Below, piece after piece: positions 1-9,174 of a stretch of DNA of 35,137 bases. Source of the stretch: Chloroflexi bacterium TSY. Its GTDB lineage: Bacteria; Chloroflexota; Anaerolineae; Caldilineales; Caldilineaceae. Numbering within the stretch: position 1 is the stretch's first letter; each line of letters begins with the position of its first letter. Location of the stretch: the NCBI GenBank assembly GCA_019217005.1, contig JAHBNG010000145.1:1-35137 (forward strand), in the 5' to 3' direction. A model generated the notes under the pieces. That model did not search any database. It was not told the origin of the DNA and was given only the letters and a program-made list of their open reading frames with translations. Position numbers and translations under genes: made by a program.

Positions 1-150
1 CCCTTTTGGAACTGCCATTACATACAAAGCGTGTCCGGGAAGTTTGTGGAACTTCGTTGTCGACCCCTGAAATCCTGAAGAGCCAAACCTATTTGAGAAG
101 TGGTTGTGAATCCGCTCCACTTTTCGGGTGAGAATGCATCATTGAAGAAC

Positions 151-176
151 TTTTCGGATCAGTACTGATCCGAAAA
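151..176. repeat. Perfect 26-bp palindrome
   Basis: The arms read TTTTCGGATCAGT and its exact complement with no loop. It is flanked by A-rich sequence but has no U-run on the 3' side in either direction, so it is not a typical intrinsic terminator. It could be a protein-binding site or a remnant of a terminator for a gene left of the window. The octamer CTTTTCGG also occurs about 30 bp upstream. Confidence 0.6.
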
Positions 177-418
177 AAATATTCCTATTTGCCCTATGTG
201 ACCTTGAATAAAATGAATGTTGTGACAAAACTCTTAGGCGTGCGTTCTATATAACATAGATATAAGAATTCGCTGTATTGGAGTTTGACGAATTTTTTTC
301 AGTGAAGACTTGTCAGGTTTTGGAGCCTATTCAGTCGTATTGCAATCGCGAGAGAACCTGTCACGTCCGATTTTCATTAGAGTCGAGTATAGACTAGGCG
401 ATTCCAAAAACTTAATTG

Positions 419-485
419 TCCACAGATGGACGGGACTTACAGGATTAGAAAGAGAGAAATCCAGGCAATTCCGTCCATCTGTGGA
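419..485. repeat. Inverted repeat, 15-bp arms
   Basis: TCCACAGATGGACGG at 419-433 is matched by its exact reverse complement at 471-485, separated by 37 nt. It resembles the extragenic hairpin repeats found elsewhere in this window and has no visible coding role. Confidence 0.6.
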
Positions 486-595
486 TCGTTTAAAAATTGG
501 ATTGGCCTTACGACAATGTGATTAAGCCGGAAATGAGTTTATTTCCATATTCGTAGTGATGCGCCACAGGATTGATGCGCCAAAGGAGTAATTTG

Positions 596-3541
596 ATGTA
601 TAGCACTTTCTCTTATCAACATCTGCTTGCACGAAAATCGAACCAAATATTATTGTTATCGCTTGCAGTAACCTGCGCGCTGTTCATGTTCTTCATAGTT
701 CAATCATCGGTGCCATATACAGCCGCTCCACTGAGTGAAGCAAATCTGGACCTGAGCCAATTCCCTCTCTCGTTCGTCCCCAATGAAGGACAAGCGGATC
801 CAGTTGTTAAGTTTCAGGTTCATGACATGGGCGGCACTGTTTTCTTCACGCAAGATGCAATTGTACTTGCGTTGCCGGCGACAGATCAAACCGATTCAGC
901 GATTGTTCGTTTGCGATTTCATGGTGCGAACCAAACGCCAACGATAGCTGGTGCCGAAAAACTTTCTGGTCTGGTCAATTATATGACCGGGAACGATAGC
1001 GACAAGTGGTATACAGATTTACCCACTTATAAAAGCGTTGTCTATCAACAATTATATCCAGGGATTGACCTTTACTATGATGGCCAGCATGGGTATCTCA
1101 AGGGTACTTATGTGGTTGCTCCAGGTGTTGACCCAGCGCTGATTCGTTGGCACCATGATGGAGTAAGCGATGTACAAGTGGATGAGACAACGGGAAATTT
1201 ATTGCTGACTGTACCCAATGCAATATTCAACACAGAGCAGCAGTCGACTATTCTTGTCGAAGAAGCCCCAATTGCCTGGCAGGAACGGAATGGGGAGTTT
1301 ATTTCTGTCCCGATACGCTACAGTTTGGCTGAAGATGGCAGCGTTGGTTTTGCACTCGGCAGCTATGATTCCGCTTATCCCCTGACCATTGATCCAACGA
1401 TTCGTTATAGCACCTTTCTTGGTGGGAACAAGAGAGAAGATGTAGAAGGCGTTGTCGTCGATAGCTCGGGTGCCATTTACATCGCAGGATCGACGGAGTC
1501 CACAAGTTTCCCGAAGCAAAATGCTTACCAGGGATCAAAACTTGGCGAGGATGATGCCTTTGTCTCCAAGATTAATGCAGCTGGAAATGCTCTGGTCTAT
1601 AGCACCTATTTGGGCGGTAGTGATGGCGATCAAGCTATCTCCATTGCGATAGATAGCAGTAACAATGTTTATGTGACCGGTGATACACGATCCACCGACT
1701 TTCCAACACGAAACGCCCTGCAGAGCAAATGTACTCCGATTCACCCGTCAGTGTCCACATGTATGGGTGACGCATTTGTCACGAAGCTGAATGCCAATGG
1801 CAATGGACTTGTGTACAGTACCTATTTGGGTGGTATTCACATTGATCGAGGTGGCGGCATCGCTGTCGATAATAGCGGGAACGCCTATGTTGTTGGCACG
1901 ACTTCATCTGAAGACTTCCCCACCAAAAATCCCTATCAAAGTCAAAAGAAAGGCGATGGTTTGGATGTCTTTGTGAGCAAGCTGAATGCCAATGGCAAAT
2001 CGCTGATCTTTAGCACCTACCTGGGCGGTAACGAGAATGAGTCTGGTGCAGGCATTGCTGTCACTAGCGGTGGCAACGCCTATGTGACTGGTTTCACGAA
2101 CTCGTCCAACTTTCCGACAAAGAACGCTGCGCAGTCCAATCTCAGTGGCAGTGGTGATGCCTTTGTGACCAAACTCAATAAGGCGGGGGATGGGCTGGAA
2201 TATAGCACCTATCTGGGTGGCAGCAACGAAGATCAGGGAGCAGACATTGCGCTGGACAACAGTGGCAAGGCGCATATTACCGGCAAAACAGAATCTAGTA
2301 ACTTTCCCACAAAAAACGCTATACAGAATTCGCTTGGTGGTGATTTTGATGCCTTCGTAACCAGACTGAATTCCAGCGGTAATGCATGGGACTTTAGTAC
2401 CTATCTCGGCGGCAATCGGGATGACGAGGGCAAAGGAATTGCAGTCAACGGCGCCGGCAATGCTTATATCACTGGTCAAACTGCTTCGAATAACTTTCCC
2501 ACAAAAAACGCGTTGCAAGGCAGTAAGGCAAACAATGATGATGCGTTTGTTGTCAAGCTGAATAGCAATGGTAAATCACTGAACTTCAGCACTTACCTAG
2601 GTGGTAACAGTGATGAGTACGGGGATAGTATAGCAGTCATCAATAATGGAGTTGTAGTTGCAGGCGTCACTTTTTCCGGCAACTTCCCCATGCATAATCC
2701 GTTGCGGGCCAATAACGCGGGTAATGGGGATGCATTCGTGGCGATCATTGACGATGATGGTGGGTGTGGGCCTGAAAATACGCCCACACCAACTGATACA
2801 CCGACACCCGTGGATCCTGTTCCGACAGATACGCCAACATACACACCTGCACCGAACGAACCAACATCGACTCCTACACCGACACCCGTGGATCCTGTTC
2901 CGACTGACACGCCAACATATACACCTGCACCGAACGAACCAACATCGACTCCTACACCGACACCCGTGGATCCTGTTCCGACAGATACGCCAACATATAC
3001 ACCTGCACCGAACGAACCAACATCGACTCCTACACCGACACCTGTGGATCCGGTACCGACAGATACGCCAACATATACGCCTGCACCGAACGAACCAACA
3101 TCGACTCCTACACCGACACCTGTGGATCCAGTTCCGACAGATACGCCAACATACACGCCTGCACCGAACGAACCAACATCGACTTCTACACCGACACCTG
3201 TGGATCCGGTACCGACATACACGCCAACATACACACCTATTCCAAGTGAGCCGCTACCGACCGTTACGCCAACTACCACACCAACAGATATATCTTTGGC
3301 GGATTTCAATCTGACTGCGTCACGTAAACGAGCATCAGACTTAGTTGTGGATTCTGGTGATAAACTGGTTTATCGAATTCAGCTACAAAATAGCGGCCCT
3401 GATGGCGTAGCTGTCAATGTCCGTGACGAATTGCCAGCGGAGCTGAACTTTGTTGAAGGTTCTATTACGGGGAATGGTCGATATGAACCCGAAACTCGGG
3501 GGTGGTTCAGAATTAGGTTTACACTTTTGATACATAGATAA
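596..3541 (+). CDS. SBBP beta-propeller surface protein, 5' fragment (MITE-interrupted)
   Basis: This is the N-terminal two thirds of a large secreted protein. The start at 596 is chosen because AAAGGAG lies 7 nt upstream; an alternative TTG at 572 has no such site. An N-terminal hydrophobic segment (about residues 18-38) is a signal peptide or anchor. It is followed by a region like DUF7948 (about 55-270), then seven repeats carrying F/Y-S-T-Y-L-G-G and N-A-Y-V-T-G motifs, which is the SBBP (seven-bladed beta-propeller) pattern. A Thr-Pro stalk of 26-residue repeats (about 735-890) and the start of a DUF11 (CARDB-like adhesion) domain follow. The frame then enters the MITE at 3499 and stops at 3539-3541. 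Removing the MITE and one 8-bp duplication joins it exactly to the fragment ending at 5024, giving a protein of 1421 residues. The role is inferred to be cell-surface binding or adhesion; no catalytic motif was seen. Confidence 0.9.
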   Translation: MYSTFSYQHLLARKSNQILLLSLAVTCALFMFFIVQSSVPYTAAPLSEANLDLSQFPLSFVPNEGQADPVVKFQVHDMGGTVFFTQDAIVLALPATDQTDSAIVRLRFHGANQTPTIAGAEKLSGLVNYMTGNDSDKWYTDLPTYKSVVYQQLYPGIDLYYDGQHGYLKGTYVVAPGVDPALIRWHHDGVSDVQVDETTGNLLLTVPNAIFNTEQQSTILVEEAPIAWQERNGEFISVPIRYSLAEDGSVGFALGSYDSAYPLTIDPTIRYSTFLGGNKREDVEGVVVDSSGAIYIAGSTESTSFPKQNAYQGSKLGEDDAFVSKINAAGNALVYSTYLGGSDGDQAISIAIDSSNNVYVTGDTRSTDFPTRNALQSKCTPIHPSVSTCMGDAFVTKLNANGNGLVYSTYLGGIHIDRGGGIAVDNSGNAYVVGTTSSEDFPTKNPYQSQKKGDGLDVFVSKLNANGKSLIFSTYLGGNENESGAGIAVTSGGNAYVTGFTNSSNFPTKNAAQSNLSGSGDAFVTKLNKAGDGLEYSTYLGGSNEDQGADIALDNSGKAHITGKTESSNFPTKNAIQNSLGGDFDAFVTRLNSSGNAWDFSTYLGGNRDDEGKGIAVNGAGNAYITGQTASNNFPTKNALQGSKANNDDAFVVKLNSNGKSLNFSTYLGGNSDEYGDSIAVINNGVVVAGVTFSGNFPMHNPLRANNAGNGDAFVAIIDDDGGCGPENTPTPTDTPTPVDPVPTDTPTYTPAPNEPTSTPTPTPVDPVPTDTPTYTPAPNEPTSTPTPTPVDPVPTDTPTYTPAPNEPTSTPTPTPVDPVPTDTPTYTPAPNEPTSTPTPTPVDPVPTDTPTYTPAPNEPTSTSTPTPVDPVPTYTPTYTPIPSEPLPTVTPTTTPTDISLADFNLTASRKRASDLVVDSGDKLVYRIQLQNSGPDGVAVNVRDELPAELNFVEGSITGNGRYEPETRGWFRIRFTLLIHR
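2801..3268 (+). repeat. 78-bp coding tandem repeat (Thr-Pro stalk)
   Basis: About six copies of a 78-bp unit start at 2801, 2879, 2957, 3035, 3113 and 3191. Each encodes 26 residues built on [17 protein letters not shown] and ending in APNEPTS. Copies differ at a few third positions and the last one diverges. The period is a multiple of three, so copy-number change would alter stalk length without breaking the frame. A rigid extended linker is the likely function. Confidence 0.9.
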
Positions 3542-3653
3542 AAATCTATATGAGGTCATTTTCTGCCTGAGCATGGCTCAAAGTAGAAAATATAAACATC
3601 TTTTCTCTTTGCAAAAATGTAAACCTAATTGTCCGCCTAAAATGAACCACCCC
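3499..3653 (+). mobile_element. 155-bp MITE, copy 1, inside the SBBP gene
   Basis: The ends are perfect 11-bp inverted repeats, GGGGTGGTTCA and TGAACCACCCC. They are flanked by an 8-bp target duplication GAAACTCG at 3491-3498 and 3654-3661. Inside lie a second inverted pair (AGGTTTACA and TGTAAACCT) and a central hairpin (TGAGC, GCTCA). It has no transposase, so it must be mobilised in trans. It appears identical in sequence to the copy at 24628-24782 and has the same length as the diverged copy at 19592-19746. The TIR does not let me name the parent IS family. Confidence 0.93.
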
Positions 3654-5024
3654 GAAACTCGAACAATTTTCTGGGACAATGTTGCTGTAGCCGGAAACGA
3701 TAGTGTGTTGCTGACCTTTGCTGCCGCGGCTGGAGCAGTCGACTTCCCGGATGTTGTTGTCAATACTGCTGTCATTCATCCCGTAGGCGGTGATTCATTT
3801 GACCGGCACTTCCCGATTCTGTTATTGCCTGCTGATGGCAACGGGGGAGGGATCCCAGAACTCGCTGGTTCCTATAAAGATGCGTCTCGGCTCAAGCTGG
3901 AATCTGGCGAAGAGGTGCAATACACGATCACGTTGCACAACAGTGGCACGGGAGAGGCCGTGGCAGACGTAGTCGACCAGATACCAACGCCATTGAACTT
4001 CGTTGAGGGGTCGATTACCAATGGCGGCACGTACGATCCAGCCACACGCACAATCTCCTGGAGCGGTGTGACTGTGCCCAGCGCGGATGCTGTGTCGCTT
4101 AGTTTCGTCGTCAAAGCTGATCTCATCGACGAACCATCTATTGTGTTCAATACTGCTGTCATTCAACCTGAAGGTGACGACCCATTTAAACGTCAGTTCC
4201 CATTGCTGTTGGTGCCCTCTCTCGGCGAAATCGATGTGATCCCGCCAGTGGTCAATAGCGTGACAATTGCCGACAAAGATGTACTAACAGATCGAGATGT
4301 CACTCTAAAGATTTCGGCCTCTGATAACACCGGCGTTACCGAGATGTTTATTCGAAAATGGCATCTATCTGCCGATCCCTTACCTCATTGGGAAGTCGTA
4401 CAATCCAGTGGGTGGGTGCCCTATCAGGAGAACTATGCTTGGACACTTGGTGATGAGAGTGGTACCTATTTTGTTGGCGTATGGGTAGCGGATAATACCT
4501 CAAATCGTTCGCGCATGAATCGAAATGCACTCGACTCTGCTAGTTTGATCTTGCCGGGAGAGACAGTCTCACATCAGGGCTTGATACCTTACTTGGTTTC
4601 CTATGAAAAAGGGGCCAGCGTCAAGGCCAGCCTGACGACAACGTCCGGCGATGCTGACCTATATGTTTGGTATCCTGGCAATATCTTCCTTCCTGATCAG
4701 AAAAGCACGACCGCGGGTACATCCATTGATGAGGTGAACTTTGTAACACCGCGTAGCGGTCCATATCTCTTCGTGGTCTATGGTGACTCTGATGCAAGCT
4801 ACGATATGACGATTACGCCTGACGGTGGACCACAAGTCCAGACAATCGCAGCAGCGAACATAAATGAGAGCAGTCGACTCACGCCAAATAGTCAAGCGAA
4901 TCCTAATAAAGAGGAGCTAGCGGCTGAACTCATACTGACTCAGAGTGGTCTCGATCCGTTGGGAATCGCTGGTGTGCCAGATGAAAGCACGAACCTTATT
5001 TTCCTGCCGTTAATCAATCGTTAA
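3573..5024 (+). CDS. SBBP surface protein, 3' fragment (DUF11, PPC-like, FLPLINR tail)
   Basis: This is the C-terminal part of the gene that starts at 596. The first 23 codons lie in the MITE; genuine sequence resumes at the Pro-Glu-Thr-Arg codons after it. An ATG in the MITE right terminal repeat (3642) is also in frame. It holds the rest of one DUF11 domain and a second complete one (both with the pattern N-F-V-E-G-S-I-T), an Ig-like region, and a segment resembling the bacterial pre-peptidase C-terminal (PPC) fold with G-D-A-D-L-Y-V and Y-L-F-V-V-Y-G. The last residues, LIFLPLINR, are shared with the beta-helix protein ending at 16788, suggesting a common C-terminal sorting or anchoring signal. 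No ribosome binding site precedes either ATG, so independent expression is doubtful. Confidence 0.85.
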   Translation: MAQSRKYKHLFSLQKCKPNCPPKMNHPETRTIFWDNVAVAGNDSVLLTFAAAAGAVDFPDVVVNTAVIHPVGGDSFDRHFPILLLPADGNGGGIPELAGSYKDASRLKLESGEEVQYTITLHNSGTGEAVADVVDQIPTPLNFVEGSITNGGTYDPATRTISWSGVTVPSADAVSLSFVVKADLIDEPSIVFNTAVIQPEGDDPFKRQFPLLLVPSLGEIDVIPPVVNSVTIADKDVLTDRDVTLKISASDNTGVTEMFIRKWHLSADPLPHWEVVQSSGWVPYQENYAWTLGDESGTYFVGVWVADNTSNRSRMNRNALDSASLILPGETVSHQGLIPYLVSYEKGASVKASLTTTSGDADLYVWYPGNIFLPDQKSTTAGTSIDEVNFVTPRSGPYLFVVYGDSDASYDMTITPDGGPQVQTIAAANINESSRLTPNSQANPNKEELAAELILTQSGLDPLGIAGVPDESTNLIFLPLINR

Positions 5025-5062
5025 GGATTGGGGATTAAGGACTGAAATTCAATTGTTCATTG

Positions 5063-5126
5063 ATCCCTAATTTGCCAAGTCGATTCCTCTGGAATGGCTT
5101 GAGCTTTTCCATATCAAATTAGGGAT
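5063..5126 (+). repeat. Inverted repeat after the SBBP gene
   Basis: ATCCCTAATTTG at 5063-5074 pairs with CAAATTAGGGAT at 5115-5126, and ATTCC/GGAAT pairs within the loop. It lies 40 bp past the SBBP stop and could end transcription or stabilise the 3' end. No U-run follows, so a classical intrinsic terminator is not supported. Confidence 0.45.
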
Positions 5127-5166
5127 TGTAATTGTTGGAAAAGCCTTAGCCGGACAAGCAAGAACC

Positions 5167-5255
5167 AAAAGGGATCTGCGAGGGACACGAAGGAACACGA
5201 AGGTTTGCGTTCTTTTCGTGTCTTTTCGTGTCTTTGCGAATCCCTTTCTTGTCCA
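5167..5255. repeat. Long hairpin with tandem-repeat arms
   Basis: The left arm contains two copies of a unit like ACACGAAGG and the right arm two copies of its approximate complement (TTTTCGTGTC). Outer arms AAAGGGAT and ATCCCTTT also pair. The class is REP-like: arms built of tandem short units. It lies between the SBBP stop and the sigma factor start. Confidence 0.6.
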
Positions 5256-5271
5256 GTGTACAAAATGAACT

Positions 5272-5368
5272 ATGCGTAATCTCGTCCACGATGAAGCTAT
5301 TTTGGTAAAACTTGCCGTTGCAGGCGACGCTGATGCCTTTGGTGAATTATATCAGCATCACCAAGATT
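5272..5368 (+). pseudogene. ECF sigma factor, 5' fragment cut by IS copy 1
   Basis: Thirty-two codons from ATG at 5272 encode the start of sigma region 2 (A-V-A-G-D-A-D-A-F-G-E-L-Y). The frame is broken at 5369 by a 1504-bp IS. Excising the IS and one copy of its 5-bp duplication AGATT joins this piece to 6878 in frame and recreates S-I-Y-R-Y-I-Y-F-R-V, the expected sigma-2 continuation. The restored gene has 711 codons. No strong ribosome binding site is visible before the ATG. Confidence 0.85.
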
Positions 5369-6872
5369 CTTTACTTTCTGGTAAAAGAAAAGAGATGAGG
5401 TGAGAAATGTGACAAAAAGCGGTTAGCAGTTCATCCTAAAGGTAGAGAACCCAAAAAGGAGGAAGGAATGCTAACCGCGCCAGAAATAACTATAGCAGTA
5501 CTGATGAATGTATTGCAAGTAACGCCGATGGGAACAAACGTAAATGTAATGCGTCTGATGTGGGCGATGCTGAATGGGTCGTTTCTGAAAAGTCGAGGAG
5601 CAATCCATAGTGGATTGAGTGAAAGCGGGTTTGAAGATGAGGAGCTCCGGCGAAGCTGGTGGAGCTTTCGATATGGATCATGGGATATTGCAAGCCTGCT
5701 CTCATCGTGGCAAGAAGAAGTGGAGTGGAAAGGGGAATGGGAGGCAAAAAAGTTAGAAGGATACCGAGTGAAAAGCATAGATATCACAGGGTTCTGGCGA
5801 CCGAAGCTGCAAGGGAAAGTGAACCGACTCTATAACTCAACGGCTCGTCGGGCATTGCCCGCGCTCATCTTTGGAGTGATGATAAGCTCGGGGGAGATAG
5901 GCGGGAAACGAGTGCCACTGCTCAAGGCAATCATGAGATGCGAGGTAGGCACAAAGGAAAGTGAGTTTCGGAAAAAGCTGCTGAAAGAGACGAAGAAATC
6001 ACTGGAGTCAGACGAAGTGGCGGTGGTCGATGCCGGGTTTACAATCAGAGAAATGCTAGAAAGCGACGTCGACCGATTTGTCCTTCGGGAAGCGATTAAC
6101 TGCACAGCGCGCCGCAATGAGTTACCCGAACGTAAGGAAAAAGGCAGACCACCCGAATATGGTGATATTGTGCGTCCGCTCTCTCGATGCTATAGGGGAA
6201 AGCGACTCGAGGCCACAACTCCAGACTCGTTTGGTCAATTTGTCTATAGTGGTCGCCTGATTCGCTATCAAGCATGGCACAATCTCGTCCCCAGGACAAC
6301 CAAGGTGGATACAGCCAACCGCACCTATTCGATTTACGTCTTTCAGGATCCTGCTTATCACACACCTTTGGTTCTGGCGACCGTCATGGCTTTACAAGCT
6401 GAAACCATTTATCTTTTCTCTCTGGAGCGCTGGCCTGTTGAACATCCCCCCTTGGCTTCCAAGCAGATGATTGGCTTACATCGTCAATTTGTTCATGCCG
6501 ATGAGGCTTGCTTCCGCTTACCTGAACTGGGGCTGCTGGCTGGCAATCTTCTTTCCCATTTAGCCGCTTCTCTTCCTCCCATACCGACTGGCTACTGGGA
6601 TCGAGAGCCTCAAGCCACTCCCGGCAGGCTGCGCCGCGTTCTCTCGAGTGCTCTTTTTCCAACTCCCGACCAACTCGACCCTGACTTTCGGAAAAAGGCC
6701 TCGGTTTCACACCATTTACCTAAAGGCGTTCTCGCTCATCGCCGCCTCAATGCCGCTGCTTAAACTAGCCGAGCACTATTTTTACATTTTATCCCGTTTT
6801 TTCAGGGTGGATTCTTTTTTCCGCCCCTTTCGGTTTGCCCTTTGTCACTCAAGCCTTTACCAGAAAGTAAAG
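5369..6872 (+). mobile_element. 1504-bp insertion sequence, copy 1 (intact)
   Basis: Terminal inverted repeats CTTTACTTTCTGGTAAA and its complement bound the element. They are flanked by the 5-bp duplication AGATT (5364-5368 and 6873-6877). A single transposase gene fills most of it. A nearly identical copy, 4 bp shorter, lies at 11793-13292, so movement was recent. Transposase features and the 5-bp duplication place it in the IS4-like DDE superfamily (IS701-like is possible). Confidence 0.93.
5468..6763 (+). CDS. IS4-superfamily DDE transposase (431 aa, intact)
   Basis: This transposase cuts and joins the ends of its own IS. The catalytic triad can be read as D105 (SIDITG), D188 (VVDAG) and E325 (RWPVEH). 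The last lies in an R-x3-E-x6-K arrangement (R321, E325, K332) typical of the IS4 YREK signature, although a Ser replaces the usual Tyr three residues before the Arg. A GGAGGAAGG ribosome binding site lies just before ATG 5468. The frame is open from end to end, so this copy may be active and could also mobilise the frameshifted copy at 11793-13292. Confidence 0.9.
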   Translation: MLTAPEITIAVLMNVLQVTPMGTNVNVMRLMWAMLNGSFLKSRGAIHSGLSESGFEDEELRRSWWSFRYGSWDIASLLSSWQEEVEWKGEWEAKKLEGYRVKSIDITGFWRPKLQGKVNRLYNSTARRALPALIFGVMISSGEIGGKRVPLLKAIMRCEVGTKESEFRKKLLKETKKSLESDEVAVVDAGFTIREMLESDVDRFVLREAINCTARRNELPERKEKGRPPEYGDIVRPLSRCYRGKRLEATTPDSFGQFVYSGRLIRYQAWHNLVPRTTKVDTANRTYSIYVFQDPAYHTPLVLATVMALQAETIYLFSLERWPVEHPPLASKQMIGLHRQFVHADEACFRLPELGLLAGNLLSHLAASLPPIPTGYWDREPQATPGRLRRVLSSALFPTPDQLDPDFRKKASVSHHLPKGVLAHRRLNAAA

Positions 6873-6877
6873 AGATT

Positions 6878-8913
6878 CTATTTATCGTTATATCTACTTT
6901 CGAGTCGAAAATGCGAGAGATGCAGAAGATTTGACTGGACAAGTATTTTTAAAAGCCTGGGAGGCACTTCCTCGATTCCAGCTGTGTCCAAGCGGTTTCT
7001 CCAGCTGGTTGTATCGAATTGCGAATAATACCGTAATCGATCATTATCGGCGACAAAGATCGACAGTTCCTCTATCGAATCTAGAAGCAGATGATTCGGA
7101 ATACAGTCTTTGGGCTACCAGATACCGTTCTCCAGTCAAGGAGGTAATTGAAGCTGAGGAAAGGGTGGCGCTGACCACAGCGATTGCCCAATTGTCACAG
7201 GAACAACAGCAGGTGATCAACCTACGTTTTGCAGAGGGGTTAGATCATTCAGAAGTCGCAAGTATCATAAACAAAAGTGCTGGAGCATCTCGAATGATCC
7301 AGCTCCGAGCACTGACTTCGCTCGGTAAGATATTAAGAAGCAAGAGTACGAAGGCAGCTGCAACTGTCATCGCCACTCTGATTCTGTTACTATTTAGTAA
7401 TGAAATAGTTCCCACTTGGGCGAATGCCTTGCCTGGAGACCTAATCTATCCAGTCAAGCGAACTTTTGAGGACATGCGAGTTGCATTATCTAGCGAGCAC
7501 AATGGTGCAAGCTTACGCTTAACCTATGCCGAACGGCGACTGAGCGAAACAAGCATGTTAATGAACCTTGGTCGTTATGGAGACGCAAAGGAGACATTGA
7601 TGGCTTATGTTGGTCAGCTACAGCCTCTTGTGTCCCTTTTTGGCGACGATAGTGCACTCTCTCGCGAAGAGCAGGTCACTCTACTCGCGACGATAAGTTC
7701 TGCATTCGATCATTATGAAGAACATTTAAGTAGCTTACAGGGTCAGGGACCCGAAGATATGCAGCAGACTGTTGTGTGGGCACTTACCATCTCCCAGAAA
7801 GAGCATCAGAATGCGATAAAAGCTATTTTTGATGATCTGAAAGACGCAATACCGGCAGCAACTCCTACTCCGACAGGCTCGTCTACTTCGGCGATAATGC
7901 CGATTCCATTTACGCCAACATCTACACCGAGCCTTGATTCATTGCCTGTACCACCGACTGTGCATAATACGTCTACGCCCGAGCCACTATTCATACCGAC
8001 GAGTGTCCAGCCGCCAATGCAGCTCGATACACAGGCAACATCTACATCTGCCAGTATACCAACGTTACTGCTAGCGACGCCTACACCTTTGTTGTTGGTT
8101 GATATACAAGTACCGCCAACACCTACATCGGTGGCTTCGTCGATAGATACCCCATTGCCGCCGACGCCTACACCCTTGCCACCAACAGCCACCAACGCAC
8201 CAGTGCCGCCAACAACCACAAACGCACCTGTCCCACCAACACCTACACCTTTGCTACCAACGGCCACAGATACGCCTGTCCCGCCAACCCCTACACCCTT
8301 GCCACCAACAACCACAAACGCACCTGTCCCACCAACACCTACACCCTTGCCACCAACAGCCACCAACACGCCTGTCCCGCCAACGCCTACACCCTTGCCG
8401 CCAACAGCTACAAACGCACCTGTCCCGTCGACTCCTACACTCTTGCCACCAACAGCCACCAACACACCAGTGCCGCCGATGCCTACACCTTTGCCACCAA
8501 CAGCCACCAACACGCCTGTCCCGCCAACCCCTACGCCCTTGCCACCAACGGCCACCAACACGCCTGTCCCGCCGACGCCTACACCTTTGCCACCAACAGC
8601 CACCAACACGCCTGTCCCGCCAACGCCTACACCCTTGCCACCAACGGCCACCAGCACGCCTGTCCCGCCAACCCCTACATCTTCATCATCGATACCAACT
8701 GATGGATCGGTGCTGCCGAGACCAGACTGGTGGCCCTCTTCGTGTCCTTGGCCACTGGGAGGATCATCTGGAGAGTGGACGTTAGAATGTATTGCGGCTT
8801 TGCTGGAAATAGAGTTGCCGTCGAAGCCAGACTGGTGGCCCTCTTCGTGTCCCTGGCCTCCCTTGACGCTGCCTGAAGAATGGCCACACACTTGTCCTCT
8901 GAGACGAGCGTGA
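6878..8913 (+). CDS. Membrane-tethered ECF sigma factor, 3' fragment (DUF5667-like, Pro/Thr stalk)
   Basis: This holds most of a 710-residue protein begun at 5272. In restored numbering: sigma region 2 (to about 90, with W-L-Y-R-I-A-N-N and D-H-Y-R-R), sigma region 4 (about 125-180, with L-S-Q-E-Q-Q-Q-V-I-N-L-R-F), and one hydrophobic helix (about 190-212, AAATVIATLILLLF). Next comes a region resembling DUF5667 with the hallmark L-P-G-D-L-I-Y-P-V-K-R, then a long Pro/Thr stalk of 16-residue repeats. The tail contains two copies of PDWWPSSCPWP and a final WPHTCP. The layout suggests a cytoplasmic DNA-binding part held at the membrane by an external sensor or stalk, so activity may need proteolytic release (inference). 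With the IS in place region 2 is truncated; a TTG at 6931 gives the longest remaining frame. Its promoter targets are unknown. Confidence 0.85.
8158..8685 (+). repeat. 48-bp coding tandem repeat (Pro/Thr stalk)
   Basis: About eleven 48-bp units encode PPTPTPLPPTATNTPV with small changes, plus one shortened unit near 8208-8234. The period is a multiple of three and codon choice varies between copies. It forms the extracytoplasmic stalk of the sigma factor fusion protein. Confidence 0.85.
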
Positions 8914-8959
8914 TTGTAAAGAAACTGGCTCTTTCGGATCTCAGGGGGTTGACAAGGAC

Positions 8960-9090
8960 GCCACCGATTCAAATCGGTGTCTGGCAAGGGAAACCTGCTG
9001 ATGGACGTTCAGAAAATAATCCGGTATAAATCGCCACCGGTTGAAGCCGCTGTCTGATATAGGAAACCTGTTAAAACATGTTGGCGTTCC
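8960..9090. repeat. Diverged tandem duplication with hairpin
   Basis: Two related blocks begin at 8960 and 9033. They share GCCACCG, a CTGTCTG-type core, GGAAACCTG or GGGAAACCTG, and a CGTTC end. The first contains the hairpin CACCGAT/ATCGGTG (8962-8979). The rest of 8914-9174 holds no recognisable gene. Confidence 0.4.
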
Positions 9091-9174
9091 TCGTCCCCTA
9101 TGTCTGAACAAGTTTTCAGCCTGTTTCCTCTACCAGACGACGAGTTTCAACTGGCGGGTTCTTCAAGACAGTTC

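Larger units (their letters stand above)
1..595. other. Leader region without a convincing gene
   Basis: No reading frame here has a convincing start or family resemblance; the 71-codon frame at 310-525 spans an inverted repeat and looks fortuitous. The stretch holds a perfect 26-bp palindrome (151-176) and an inverted repeat with 15-bp arms (419-433 and 471-485). The ribosome binding site AAAGGAG at 582-588 serves the gene starting at 596. I could not place a confident promoter. Confidence 0.5.

Noticed and set aside
151..176. Intrinsic terminator
   Set aside because: The palindrome is followed by A, not U, in the transcript on the + strand, and the same is true on the - strand.
310..525. 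71-codon frame near the left end
   Set aside because: No ribosome binding site or similarity, and it spans an inverted repeat.
2593..3309. Long frames in both other readings of the SBBP stalk
   Set aside because: Shadows of the 78-bp repeat, which keeps many frames open.
8962..8979. tRNA-like stem in the gap after the sigma gene
   Set aside because: Only one short stem; no cloverleaf, T-loop or CCA context.
7806..8987. Long - strand Gly/Val-rich frame opposite the sigma stalk
   Set aside because: Arises from the 48-bp Pro/Thr repeat read in reverse; the + strand frame has recognisable sigma domains.
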